A stretch of DNA of 12,992 nt, taken from assembly GCA_038145245.1 (NCBI GenBank), contig JAYQPI010000025.1, positions 1-12,992 of the forward strand, written 5' to 3'. This stretch comes from Fontibacterium sp038145245 (GTDB taxonomy: Bacteria > Pseudomonadota > Alphaproteobacteria > Pelagibacterales > Pelagibacteraceae). Both the position numbers and the translations under genes were made by a program. The notes under the pieces are model-generated. The model ran no database searches and had not been told where the DNA came from. It saw only the letters and a list, made by a program, of their open reading frames with translations. Shown one piece after another: positions 6,739-12,992 of the stretch; the first letter of the stretch is position 1, and every line of letters starts with the position of its first letter.

Positions 6739-7308
6739 TTATTTCCAGATTTCTTTTAGTCTTTCCATTCTTCTGCAGCCAGCCACATAAGCATAATAAT
6801 TTGTTGGATTTTTTTTATAATATTTTTGATGATAGTCCTCTGCTGGATAAAAATTTTTAAACTTTGTAAAAGCAGTTTTGATTTTATTAATCTTTAAAGA
6901 TTTCAATTCTTTAATTGACTGATCGATCAACTTTCTTTCTTCATCGTCTTGATAAAATATTACAGAAGCGTACGATTGACCACGATCACAAAATTGACCA
7001 TACCCATCATAAGGATCAATGTTTACCCAAAAATTTTTAAGAAGATTTAAATAAGTTATTTTTTTTGGATCATAAGAAACTTTCACTGTTTCAATATGAC
7101 CTGTAAGACCAGAAATTACTTGTTGATACGTTGGATTTGAAATATTTCCACCACTATATCCAGAAATAACAGAATTGACGCCTTCTAATTTATCAAACAC
7201 AGGCTCCATGCACCAAAAGCAACCACCAGCAAAATAGGCGAATTTTTCTTTGGAATAAGTACTTTGATTAAAAAAAAATAAAAAAAAAATTAATAATAAT
7301 TTTTTCAA
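6739..7308 (-). CDS. msrA: Exported peptide-methionine (S)-S-oxide reductase MsrA
   Basis: Reduces the S-epimer of methionine sulfoxide. The 189 residues open with a typical signal sequence (KK, then LLLIFFLFFF, likely cleavage near residue 19), so this form should act in the periplasm or be membrane-tethered. The catalytic motif GCFWC gives C30 as the nucleophile, followed by ISGYSGG, TGHIETV and DPYDGYGQFCDRGQSY. C107 and C178 are candidate recycling cysteines. The start is TTG at 7308-7306: an in-frame TAG lies directly upstream, the first internal ATG falls after the catalytic site, and a strong Shine-Dalgarno precedes the TTG. It overlaps the glaH stop by TTGA. The signal-peptide codons contain plus-strand A runs of 9 (7270-7278) and 10 (7280-7289). 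It is the last gene of the lysE-azlC-azlD-glaH-msrA unit. Confidence 0.95.
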   Translation of the reverse strand: MKKLLLIFFLFFFNQSTYSKEKFAYFAGGCFWCMEPVFDKLEGVNSVISGYSGGNISNPTYQQVISGLTGHIETVKVSYDPKKITYLNLLKNFWVNIDPYDGYGQFCDRGQSYASVIFYQDDEERKLIDQSIKELKSLKINKIKTAFTKFKNFYPAEDYHQKYYKKNPTNYYAYVAGCRRMERLKEIWK

Positions 7309-8222
7309 CTATAAAAAACTCCTCTTTGTCGTAAAAGCTCTCGTTGCAGTTCTTTATTTTCAATAAATGGTTGTCTACCGTGTAACATAAAATAATTATT
7401 TGAAAAAATTGAACAACCTGGAGGTAATTTAAAAATAATTTTATTTTTACTGTTTTCTAAAGATTCAGAAAGATTATTTAGAAATAAACCCTGTTCCATA
7501 TTTTGAGGTTCAGGAAATTGATCAATATAAGAGATAACTGGTTTGCCTTCTTTGTCCTTAAAAAAAACGGGATGAGTTACTTTATAATCAACATTTTTAC
7601 TTTTTGGCGAACCCCAAATAAAATCCATCTGACCAACTGGATGATTAAAAAATTTATTACAATCTTCCCAATCATCTAAATGAAGCAAAACACTTTCCCC
7701 ACCTAAAACATTTTTTTCCATAATTTTAGTCATTAATAACCAGTCCGTCTTTTCTTTGACGTAAGTTCCGTCAGTATGAAGATCTAATCTTTTGTATGCT
7801 TTTCTTAAATATGAATCACTACTATCAACATGTTTAACTTCAAATCGAGCATAATATTTTCCTGTCATTGCATCAAAATTTGGGAGTCCAACTAAGTGAG
7901 TAAATGCCGTTGAAAGTTTTACTAAAAACTTATCATCGGTAACTTCTGAATTAAATTTTTCAGGTCCAATTACAAATGCCCCATGGTTTCTATCAGTTAA
8001 TATTTTTTTAAATAAATCTTTTATTTTATTTTCAAAAATTTTATTACACTCATCTGCTATAAAAAACCGCAAAAACGGCTTAAGTTCTAAATCTTGAATA
8101 TCAATTGATACAAATTTTTTTATAAGTTCATTTGTAGCAGATTGTGAGATATTTATAGAAATTAATCTTTTGCTTTGAGGATGAGTGGTAATTTCTAATC
8201 CTTTAATATTATCAAACGACAT
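7305..8222 (-). CDS. glaH: CsiD/GlaH-type glutarate 2-hydroxylase (Fe(II)/2-oxoglutarate dioxygenase)
   Basis: CsiD (GlaH) converts glutarate to L-2-hydroxyglutarate with O2 and 2-oxoglutarate, yielding succinate and CO2, in the lysine/cadaverine degradation route. The family is recognisable along the whole 305 residues: LDLHTDGTYVKEKTDWLLM (147-164), GGESVLLHLDDWED (174-187), WGSPKSKNV (203-211), VISYIDQF (229-236), FMLHGRQPF (278-286) and RELLRQRGVF (294-303). The iron-binding facial triad is H149, D151 and H281. These sit at a constant offset of 11 from the triad I recall for E. coli (H160, D162, H292). Arg298/Arg300 are candidates for binding 2-oxoglutarate. The start ATG abuts the azlD stop (TAAATG, no gap) and the stop overlaps msrA. 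The usual partner L-2-hydroxyglutarate dehydrogenase (lhgO) is not in the window. The exact substrate in this organism is inferred from family membership. Confidence 0.9.
   Translation of the reverse strand: MSFDNIKGLEITTHPQSKRLISINISQSATNELIKKFVSIDIQDLELKPFLRFFIADECNKIFENKIKDLFKKILTDRNHGAFVIGPEKFNSEVTDDKFLVKLSTAFTHLVGLPNFDAMTGKYYARFEVKHVDSSDSYLRKAYKRLDLHTDGTYVKEKTDWLLMTKIMEKNVLGGESVLLHLDDWEDCNKFFNHPVGQMDFIWGSPKSKNVDYKVTHPVFFKDKEGKPVISYIDQFPEPQNMEQGLFLNNLSESLENSKNKIIFKLPPGCSIFSNNYFMLHGRQPFIENKELQRELLRQRGVFYS
7319..7325 (-). promoter_or_regulatory. Shine-Dalgarno sequence deciding the TTG start of msrA
   Basis: On the minus strand AGAGGAG occurs 10 nt upstream of the TTG at 7308-7306, inside the end of glaH. 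It is one of the few strong ribosome-binding sites in the window and supports the non-ATG start. Confidence 0.65.
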
Positions 8223-8552
8223 TTAATTAAAATATAAATTAAGTATACCAAAAAAAATTACCCCAAATAAAGAAGAAAAAAGTATATTTTTTTTGCTGAT
8301 AAATAATACAACAATTGTTGCGCTAGCTGCTAAAAGTCTGATTGCTGTTGATGTTTGCTCTAAAGCTCCAACAGGATGAATAAATATTCGTGATATTAAT
8401 GCAGCTAAAATTCCATAAGAAACACAGGATATAAATTTAAATATTTTTCCATCTTCATCAACAAAATCAGATGAAAAAACCCCTAAAAACCTCGGTAAAT
8501 AAGTGGCAATGGCAGTTAAAACAATTGCAAAATATATATAAGTATCAGACAT
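8223..8552 (-). CDS. azlD: AzlD-type branched-chain amino acid exporter subunit
   Basis: A 109-residue, about four-segment membrane protein of the AzlD family, small partner of AzlC. The signature TYLPRFLG lies at residues 17-24, and the conserved hydrophobic helices include the ALISRIF region and RLLAASATIVVLFI. AzlCD pairs export branched-chain or related amino acids (azaleucine resistance in Bacillus; BrnFE is homologous). The start ATG at 8552-8550 lies 3 nt after the azlC stop, with a weak AGG upstream. The stop codon is immediately followed by the ATG of glaH, so the two should be translationally coupled. The transported substrate is not deducible. Confidence 0.88.
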   Translation of the reverse strand: MSDTYIYFAIVLTAIATYLPRFLGVFSSDFVDEDGKIFKFISCVSYGILAALISRIFIHPVGALEQTSTAIRLLAASATIVVLFISKKNILFSSLFGVIFFGILNLYFN

Positions 8553-8555
8553 TAT

Positions 8556-9251
8556 TTACCTAATAAAAAAAAAGTAAGAAATTATCCCAGAAATAGTTCC
8601 AGCAAGTAATACTGACCAGTCAGGTGTAAATAAAAATAAAATTGGTGCTAAAATAAATGATAAAAATACTGTAGCCACGATATGAGGTTTGTTAAGAACC
8701 GAAATAATCATACACATAAAATAAATTGGATTTAAAAAAATTATTGCAACAAAAATTTTTTTACTAATAATTCCTGTAGTATAAAACCCAACTACTGTAG
8801 CTATGGTAGATAATATCCAGAGAGTTGATCCTAATCCTAAAAAAAAACTAAAACGACTTTCTTTAGTAATCTTTTCATAATTATTTAACATATACACCCA
8901 ACTGGTGACGGCAATAAAATGTGCCAAAAAATAATAATGCCAAATCGGCCTATTTTTTTGCCTGATCACCGGTACCAGATTTATTGTCATTGGATAAAGT
9001 CTTGCATTTGTTAAAAACACTGCAATTAAGATATTCAATAAAGTTCCATTGACTATTAAAGTTTCAGCCATAACAACTTGTCCAGGTAAAGCAAAACCAA
9101 TTAATGTTGATAAAAAACTTTGAGCAGCATTTAATCCTGAATTTTTAAAAAGAGCGCCTAAAGCAAAAAAACTAGCTGCAAGACTAATTCCTGGAATCCC
9201 AAGCGCAGTAAGACAACCCTCTTTAAAATTATTATCAAAAGTTTTATTCAT
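8556..9251 (-). CDS. azlC: AzlC-family amino acid exporter large subunit
   Basis: A 231-residue inner-membrane protein of the AzlC family that forms an amino-acid exporter with the AzlD encoded next. An N-terminal FKEGCLTALGIPG stretch leads into the first membrane helix; LPGQVVMAE (55-63) and TNARLYPM (81-88) occupy the conserved positions of the family, followed by several further hydrophobic segments ending at SYFFFIR. The start ATG at 9251-9249 overlaps the stop of the LysE-family gene by ATGA, and 3 nt separate its stop from azlD. The length is normal and no lesion is seen. The substrate is probably a branched-chain or similar neutral amino acid, by family only. Confidence 0.88.
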   Translation of the reverse strand: MNKTFDNNFKEGCLTALGIPGISLAASFFALGALFKNSGLNAAQSFLSTLIGFALPGQVVMAETLIVNGTLLNILIAVFLTNARLYPMTINLVPVIRQKNRPIWHYYFLAHFIAVTSWVYMLNNYEKITKESRFSFFLGLGSTLWILSTIATVVGFYTTGIISKKIFVAIIFLNPIYFMCMIISVLNKPHIVATVFLSFILAPILFLFTPDWSVLLAGTISGIISYFFFIR

Positions 9252-9865
9252 AAATTAATTTTAGTGCTTAAAATTCTATAAGCCAGAAATAGCAAAGCAA
9301 ATCCTGACAATCTACTTATTAAATTTGGATAGTTTTTAAGAAAGATTGCTATTTTGCTTGATACGCCTGCATAAATCGTTAAGAAAAAAAAATCTAAAAT
9401 TATATGAGTTGTCATTAAAATCATAAAATGAACTATGAAATTATTATTAGGATCTAAAAAAGTAGGAAACATAACTACAAAAAAAACTATTGCACCAGGA
9501 CTAAATAAAGCAGAAACAAAACCATCTTTAAATAAATCTAATGCTGATCTAGTCCCAAAAGTTTTGTCGATTGTAACGCCAGTCTTTCTTTTTAAAAATC
9601 TTAAGGCAAGATAAATTAAGTACAATGCTCCAATCCATTTAAAAGCATCTAAAATCTGCGGATGAGGCTTCATTAAAGTATAAATTCCAAACGTCGCACA
9701 TATCATCTGAATTGCATTAGCCGAAACATCTCCTAACCCCGTCCACAAACTTTTTGGAAATCCATAATTCATTGAATTGGTAATAATCAAAATTCTTTGC
9801 GGTCCAGGTGTAATAAAAAGTATTGTTATTAATTGAACAAAAAGTAAAAAATTGTTTGGAATCAT
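9248..9865 (-). CDS. LysE/RhtB-family amino acid exporter
   Basis: A 205-residue membrane protein of the LysE/RhtB translocator family, which exports amino acids such as lysine, threonine or homoserine lactone by proton exchange. The TPGP motif is at residues 19-22 in the first helix, followed by the GLGDVSANAIQM stretch at about 43-54 and the usual KWIGALYLIYLALRFLK segment and hydrophilic loop. About six membrane helices are apparent. It is the first gene of the minus-strand unit lysE-azlC-azlD-glaH-msrA. The ATG at 9865-9863 lacks a clear Shine-Dalgarno, and the promoter must lie in the 180-nt divergent gap shared with metF. Which amino acid it moves cannot be told from the sequence. Confidence 0.9.
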   Translation of the reverse strand: MIPNNFLLFVQLITILFITPGPQRILIITNSMNYGFPKSLWTGLGDVSANAIQMICATFGIYTLMKPHPQILDAFKWIGALYLIYLALRFLKRKTGVTIDKTFGTRSALDLFKDGFVSALFSPGAIVFFVVMFPTFLDPNNNFIVHFMILMTTHIILDFFFLTIYAGVSSKIAIFLKNYPNLISRLSGFALLFLAYRILSTKINL

Positions 9866-9884
9866 TAATAAATCTAGATCTATA

Positions 9885-9913
9885 TTGACTAATTATCTTA
9901 ATAAAGTTATTTA
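9885..9913 (+). promoter_or_regulatory. Candidate sigma-70 promoter of metF-metE
   Basis: TTGACT (9885-9890) and TATTTA (9908-9913) are separated by exactly 17 nt. The -35 box is nearly ideal and the -10 box moderate. The predicted transcription start, about 9919-9921, coincides with the 5' strand of riboswitch helix P1, so the leader would begin with the aptamer itself. No comparable promoter could be defined for the divergent lysE operon. Confidence 0.55.
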
Positions 9914-9917
9914 ACTT

Positions 9918-9972
9918 GTGCGCCGAGTTATTTCAAATTGCGGGCGCGTTATAAATCCAGCTAAAGCGAAGC
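9918..9972 (+). ncRNA. SAM-II (SAM_alpha) riboswitch upstream of metF
   Basis: This G+C-rich island in an A+T-rich leader matches the SAM-II aptamer. Helix P1 is formed by UGCGCC (9919-9924) with GGCGCG (9943-9948), with one terminal G-U pair. The conserved run UUGCGGGCGCG (9938-9948) is followed by UUAUAAAU and then GCUAAAG (9960-9966), the strand that forms the pseudoknot with loop 1. The order and sequence closely resemble the marine metagenomic SAM-II RNA of known crystal structure, as I recall it. A possible extra pseudoknot pairing is UUUC (9931-9934) with GAAG (9968-9971). SAM binding should lower expression of the methionine genes metF and metE downstream. SAM-II often hides a Shine-Dalgarno, but none is near here; a terminator follows instead. 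Confidence 0.87.
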
Positions 9973-9980
9973 ACTTAATA

Positions 9981-10008
9981 ACCGCCGCTTTATCTGGTGG
10001 TTTTTTTT
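9981..10008 (+). terminator. Intrinsic terminator downstream of the SAM-II aptamer (attenuator)
   Basis: ACCGCC (9981-9986) pairs with GGUGGU (9996-10001), a six-pair stem with one G-U that can be extended by a pair at each end, followed by a U-tract up to 10008. It lies between the aptamer and the metF ATG, so it serves as an expression platform rather than a gene end. CGCUUUA (9986-9992), in its loop and inner stem, is exactly complementary to UAAAGCG (9962-9968) in the 3' strand of the aptamer, giving a 7-bp antiterminator alternative. No Shine-Dalgarno occurs before the metF start, which favours transcriptional control. Confidence 0.72.
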
Positions 10009-10045
10009 GAATAAATTCCAAAAAAACCTTTGTTTAAAATAAATT

Positions 10046-10933
10046 ATGAGCAAAGATTTAAATATTAGTTTTGAATTCTTCCCTGCTAAAGACGAGCTTG
10101 GTCATGAGAATCTATGGTTAAGTCTTAAAAAGCTTGAGCAATTCTCGCCAAAATTTGTTTCAGTTACTTTTGGAGCTGGAGGGGGCGAAAGAGATAAAAG
10201 CGACTTTCTAGTTAAAAAAATAAACAATAAATCAAAAACTCCTGTTGCAGGTCATCTCACTTGCGTTGATATGAGTAAAGATGAAATTAATTCAATCGCA
10301 CTTGATTGGTTAAATAATGGAATAAATAGAATTGTAGCTTTGAGAGGCGATGTAAGAAAAATTAATTCAAAATATGTTCCTCATAATAAAGGTTATATCA
10401 ATGCCGCTGATATGGTGAATGGATTAAAAAAACTAGGTAATTTTGAGATTTCAGTTGCAGGGTATCCTGAAAAGCATCCAGAGTCAGAAAATGAGATTAA
10501 AGATCTTGAGAATTTAAAAAATAAAGTTGATCAAGGAGCTGACAAAATAATTACACAATTCTTTTTTAATGATGAAAAATTTTTAAAATTCAGAGATAAA
10601 GCAATTGCTTTTGGAATTAAAGTTCCAATAATTCCTGGCATTCTTCCAATAGATAATTTTGAAAAAATAAAAAACTTTAGCAAAAAATGTGGAACAACTA
10701 TCCCAAATTGGGTCGAACAAGAATTTAACGGATTAGAGACAGATAATGAAATACAAAAAATTGTTGGAGCTAGTATTGCATGTGATTTAGTTAAAAAATT
10801 ACAAGCGGAGGGAGTTAATGAATTTCATTTTTATACACTAAATAAATATGAACTTAGCTATGCTGTATGCAAACGACTTATTGCAGACAAAATAAAAATT
10901 AAAAAAAATCAACCAAAGGAGTTACACGCATGA
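10046..10933 (+). CDS. metF: 5,10-methylenetetrahydrofolate reductase
   Basis: A flavoprotein that reduces 5,10-methylene-THF to 5-methyl-THF, the methyl donor for methionine synthesis. The 295 residues form the usual TIM barrel. SFEFF contains Glu10, equivalent to the catalytic Glu28 I recall from E. coli. HLTCVD (70-75) and ALRGD (98-102, Asp102 contacting the flavin) follow, then YPEKHPE, the segment ITQFFFNDEKFLKFRD, IIPGILPI, and the C-terminal FHFYTLNK. Length is normal. The start is ATG at 10046 without a recognisable Shine-Dalgarno, 38 nt after the attenuator U-tract. Its stop overlaps the metE start by ATGA, so MetF and MetE are coupled and work consecutively. Control is by the SAM-II riboswitch: high SAM should reduce expression. 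Confidence 0.97.
   Translation: MSKDLNISFEFFPAKDELGHENLWLSLKKLEQFSPKFVSVTFGAGGGERDKSDFLVKKINNKSKTPVAGHLTCVDMSKDEINSIALDWLNNGINRIVALRGDVRKINSKYVPHNKGYINAADMVNGLKKLGNFEISVAGYPEKHPESENEIKDLENLKNKVDQGADKIITQFFFNDEKFLKFRDKAIAFGIKVPIIPGILPIDNFEKIKNFSKKCGTTIPNWVEQEFNGLETDNEIQKIVGASIACDLVKKLQAEGVNEFHFYTLNKYELSYAVCKRLIADKIKIKKNQPKELHA
10915..10921 (+). promoter_or_regulatory. Shine-Dalgarno sequence of metE
   Basis: AAAGGAG lies inside the end of metF, 8 nt before the metE ATG at 10930. This strong site fixes the metE start and shows that metE is translated with its own initiation despite overlapping metF. Confidence 0.75.
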
Positions 10934-12992
10934 CAATAAAAGTAAATTGTATTGGCTATCCAAGAATAGGTCCAAAAAGAGAATTAAAAACTGCTTTAGA
11001 AAAATATTGGAAATCTGAAATTTCTGAAAGTGATTTATTAAAATGTGCCAGTGAATTGAAAAAAAATAACTGGCAAACACAAAAAGATAATGGGGTCGAT
11101 TATATTTGTTCTAATGACTTTTCTTTTTATGACCAAGTTTTAGATACCATTTGCTTGGTAGGATCCATTCCTGAAAGATATAAACATAAAGAAGATAAAG
11201 TTTCTTTTAAAACTTATTTTGCAATGGCACGTGGCTCTCAAACAAAAGATTTGGATGTTCCGGCGCTTGAAATGACAAAATGGTTTGACACTAACTATCA
11301 TTATTTAGTGCCTGAATTTTCAAAAAATCAAAAATTCAAATTAAGTTCTAACAAGCCGTTTGATGAATTTGATGAGGCAAAAAAATTAGGTTTTAATACT
11401 AAACCAATTATTTTAGGTCCTCTTACTTTTTTAAGTCTTGGAAAAACTGCTGATGAATCTTTCAAAAATATTGATTTATTAGATAATTTACTTCCAGTTT
11501 ATGAAGAAATTTTATCGCGTTTAAATAAAAAAGGCGCTGAATGGATTCAGATTGATGAGCCTATTTTAGTAAAAAATCAAAATGTTGATTTTATTAAACT
11601 CGTCAAAAAAACTTTAAATCAATTAAAGAAATATGCAGGTTCATCTAAAATAATTCTAACGACATACTTTGAAAAAATAGATACTGAAATTGAAAAGGAA
11701 ATTCTAGCAAGTGATATAGATGGTGTTCATTTTGATTTAATTCGTGGACAAATATCAAATATAAATTCTTTAAAAGATTCTCATAAGACAATTTCAATTG
11801 GAATTGTTGATGGAAGGAATATTTGGAAATCTGATGTTAATAATAAGATCGAGCAAGTAAAAGAATATTCAAAGAATATTAAAGACTTATGGATTTCATC
11901 TTCTTGTTCGTTGTTGCATACTCCTTATGATTTAGGATTGGAAACAAAAGTTCCTGAAAAAATTAAAAAATGGCTGTCATTTTCTAAACAAAAATTAATT
12001 GAACTTAATCATATTAAGATTTCGATAAATAAAGGTAATAATGAAATCAAAAATTATCTAGATGAAAACAAAAAAGATATCACAAGTAGAAAAACTTCTG
12101 AGTTAATTCATGATGATACAGTCAAACAAAGAGTAAAAAATATCACAAAAGAGATTTTAAGTAGAAAATCTAACTTTGTTAAAAGATCTGAAATACAAAC
12201 TAAATTTTTTAAATTACCTTTATACCCAACTACAACTATTGGATCTTTTCCTCAAACGTCTGATGTGAGAAATGCCAGAGCTAAATTTAAAAAAAATGAA
12301 TTAAGCTTAAAAGAATATGAGGATTTCCTAAAAACTAAGACAATCGACGCTATCAAAAAACAAGAGCAAATAGATATCGATGTTATTGTTCATGGAGAGT
12401 TTGAGAGAAATGATATGGTTGAATACTTTGGTGAACAACTTAAAGGATTTACATTTACATCTAGTGGATGGGTACAAAGTTATGGTTCGCGATGTGTAAA
12501 ACCTCCAATTATTTTTGGTGATGTTTCTCGTCCAGAATCTATGACTGTACAATGGTCAAAATTTGCGCAAGACCAAACAAAAAAAATTGTTAAAGGTATG
12601 TTAACGGGTCCAATAACAATTTTACAATGGTCTTTTGTTAGAGATGACCAACCAAGAAAAGATACAGCATTACAAATTGCTTTTGCAATAAGAGATGAAG
12701 TTGAAGATCTTGAAAACAATGGCATTAAAATGATTCAAATTGACGAACCTGCATTAAGAGAAGGTTTGCCTCTTAAGAAAAATGATTGGAAGCTGTATTT
12801 AGATTGGGCAGTTAAAGCATTCCAAATTTCTGCTGCTGTTGCAAAAGATGAAACTCAAATTCATACACATATGTGTTACGCTGAATTTGAAGATATTATT
12901 GATGCTATTGCTGCTTTAGATGCTGATGTTATCTCCATAGAAACATCAAGATCTAGAATGGAATTATTAAAAACATTTGAAAAGTTTAAATA
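10930..12992 (+). CDS. metE: Cobalamin-independent methionine synthase (partial, 3' end off the right edge)
   Basis: MetE transfers the methyl group of 5-methyl-THF-polyglutamate to homocysteine without vitamin B12. The frame is open from ATG 10930 (MTIKVNCIGYPRIGPKRELK) to the edge, 687 complete codons; the family has about 750-760 residues, so roughly 70 are missing. The N-terminal barrel is followed by the catalytic barrel, which begins near TTTIGSFPQT and VRNARAKFKK and contains VIVHGEFERNDMVEYFGEQL, MLTGPITILQWSF and IQIDEPALREGLPL. Zinc ligands H647 and C649 (HTHMCYAEFE) and E671 (SIETSRS) are present, at a constant offset of 6 from the E. coli positions I recall (641, 643, 665). The fourth ligand cysteine should lie beyond the window. 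It is cotranscribed with metF under SAM-II control; MetE makes methionine synthesis independent of B12 supply. Confidence 0.97.
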   Translation, partial: MTIKVNCIGYPRIGPKRELKTALEKYWKSEISESDLLKCASELKKNNWQTQKDNGVDYICSNDFSFYDQVLDTICLVGSIPERYKHKEDKVSFKTYFAMARGSQTKDLDVPALEMTKWFDTNYHYLVPEFSKNQKFKLSSNKPFDEFDEAKKLGFNTKPIILGPLTFLSLGKTADESFKNIDLLDNLLPVYEEILSRLNKKGAEWIQIDEPILVKNQNVDFIKLVKKTLNQLKKYAGSSKIILTTYFEKIDTEIEKEILASDIDGVHFDLIRGQISNINSLKDSHKTISIGIVDGRNIWKSDVNNKIEQVKEYSKNIKDLWISSSCSLLHTPYDLGLETKVPEKIKKWLSFSKQKLIELNHIKISINKGNNEIKNYLDENKKDITSRKTSELIHDDTVKQRVKNITKEILSRKSNFVKRSEIQTKFFKLPLYPTTTIGSFPQTSDVRNARAKFKKNELSLKEYEDFLKTKTIDAIKKQEQIDIDVIVHGEFERNDMVEYFGEQLKGFTFTSSGWVQSYGSRCVKPPIIFGDVSRPESMTVQWSKFAQDQTKKIVKGMLTGPITILQWSFVRDDQPRKDTALQIAFAIRDEVEDLENNGIKMIQIDEPALREGLPLKKNDWKLYLDWAVKAFQISAAVAKDETQIHTHMCYAEFEDIIDAIAALDADVISIETSRSRMELLKTFEKFK

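Noticed and set aside
7270..7289. A9 and A10 runs considered as evidence of a sequencing frameshift or pseudogene in msrA
   Set aside because: The frame continues intact from a plausible start with a Shine-Dalgarno through a normal signal peptide into GCFWC and to a normal-length C-terminus.
9872..9882. Overlapping palindromes ATCTAGAT and TAGATCTA between lysE and the metF promoter, a possible operator
   Set aside because: They are only 8 bp each, with no second copy at a useful spacing and no regulator gene nearby; not enough to call an operator.
9999..10028. Inverted repeat GGTTTTTTT/AAAAAAACC after the attenuator, possibly a second antiterminator
   Set aside because: The 3' arm is transcribed only after polymerase has passed the U-tract, too late to prevent termination; poly-T/poly-A matches are expected by chance in this composition.
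12328..12725. Two antisense frames (74 and 81 codons) over metE
   Set aside because: Both lie opposite the strongly conserved catalytic barrel of MetE and resemble nothing known.

Overview
The window looks like a piece of a streamlined marine alphaproteobacterial chromosome, most likely SAR11/Pelagibacterales or a close relative. The evidence is the strong A+T richness (my visual estimate is about 30% G+C), very short or overlapping gene junctions, lysine/isoleucine/asparagine-rich proteins, and a SAM-II riboswitch that closely resembles those I recall from marine metagenomes. This assignment is inference; no 16S or other marker gene is present. There are no mobile elements, CRISPR arrays, tRNAs or rRNAs.

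Region 1 (positions 1-5815, minus strand) is one gene train: a TAXI-type TRAP solute-binding protein, a fused TRAP permease, a DUF1850 protein, and then aconitase (acnA), which runs off the left edge. Gaps are 14-19 nt. Two inverted repeats sit at the binding-protein/permease junction. One spans the stop codon and the next start codon. The other is a 17-bp stem inside the first codons of the permease.

Region 2 (5816-6737, plus strand) starts from a 123-nt divergent promoter region and carries msrB (methionine-R-sulfoxide reductase) followed by a PaaI-like hotdog thioesterase. It converges with the next operon, with only 1 nt between the stop codons.

Region 3 (9865-6739, minus strand) is a tightly coupled five-gene operon: a LysE-family exporter, AzlC, AzlD, a CsiD/GlaH-type Fe(II)/2-oxoglutarate glutarate hydroxylase, and an exported MsrA. 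The junctions are a 4-nt overlap, 3 nt, 0 nt and a 4-nt overlap. MsrA starts with TTG behind a good Shine-Dalgarno sequence.

Region 4 (9866-12992, plus strand) is the methionine synthesis operon metF-metE, with metE cut by the right edge. A promoter lies directly in front of a SAM-II (SAM_alpha) riboswitch. The riboswitch is followed by an intrinsic terminator whose loop can pair with the 3' strand of the aptamer, a plausible terminator/antiterminator switch.

Taken together, the window combines de novo methyl-group supply for methionine (MetF, MetE), repair of oxidised methionine (MsrA, MsrB), amino-acid efflux, a C5-dicarboxylate oxygenase, and organic-acid uptake placed next to a TCA-cycle enzyme. 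Nothing in the protein set is a wholly unknown system. The most noteworthy observations are regulatory (the riboswitch expression platform and the junction hairpins) and contextual (glutarate hydroxylase inside an exporter operon; aconitase behind a TAXI transporter).
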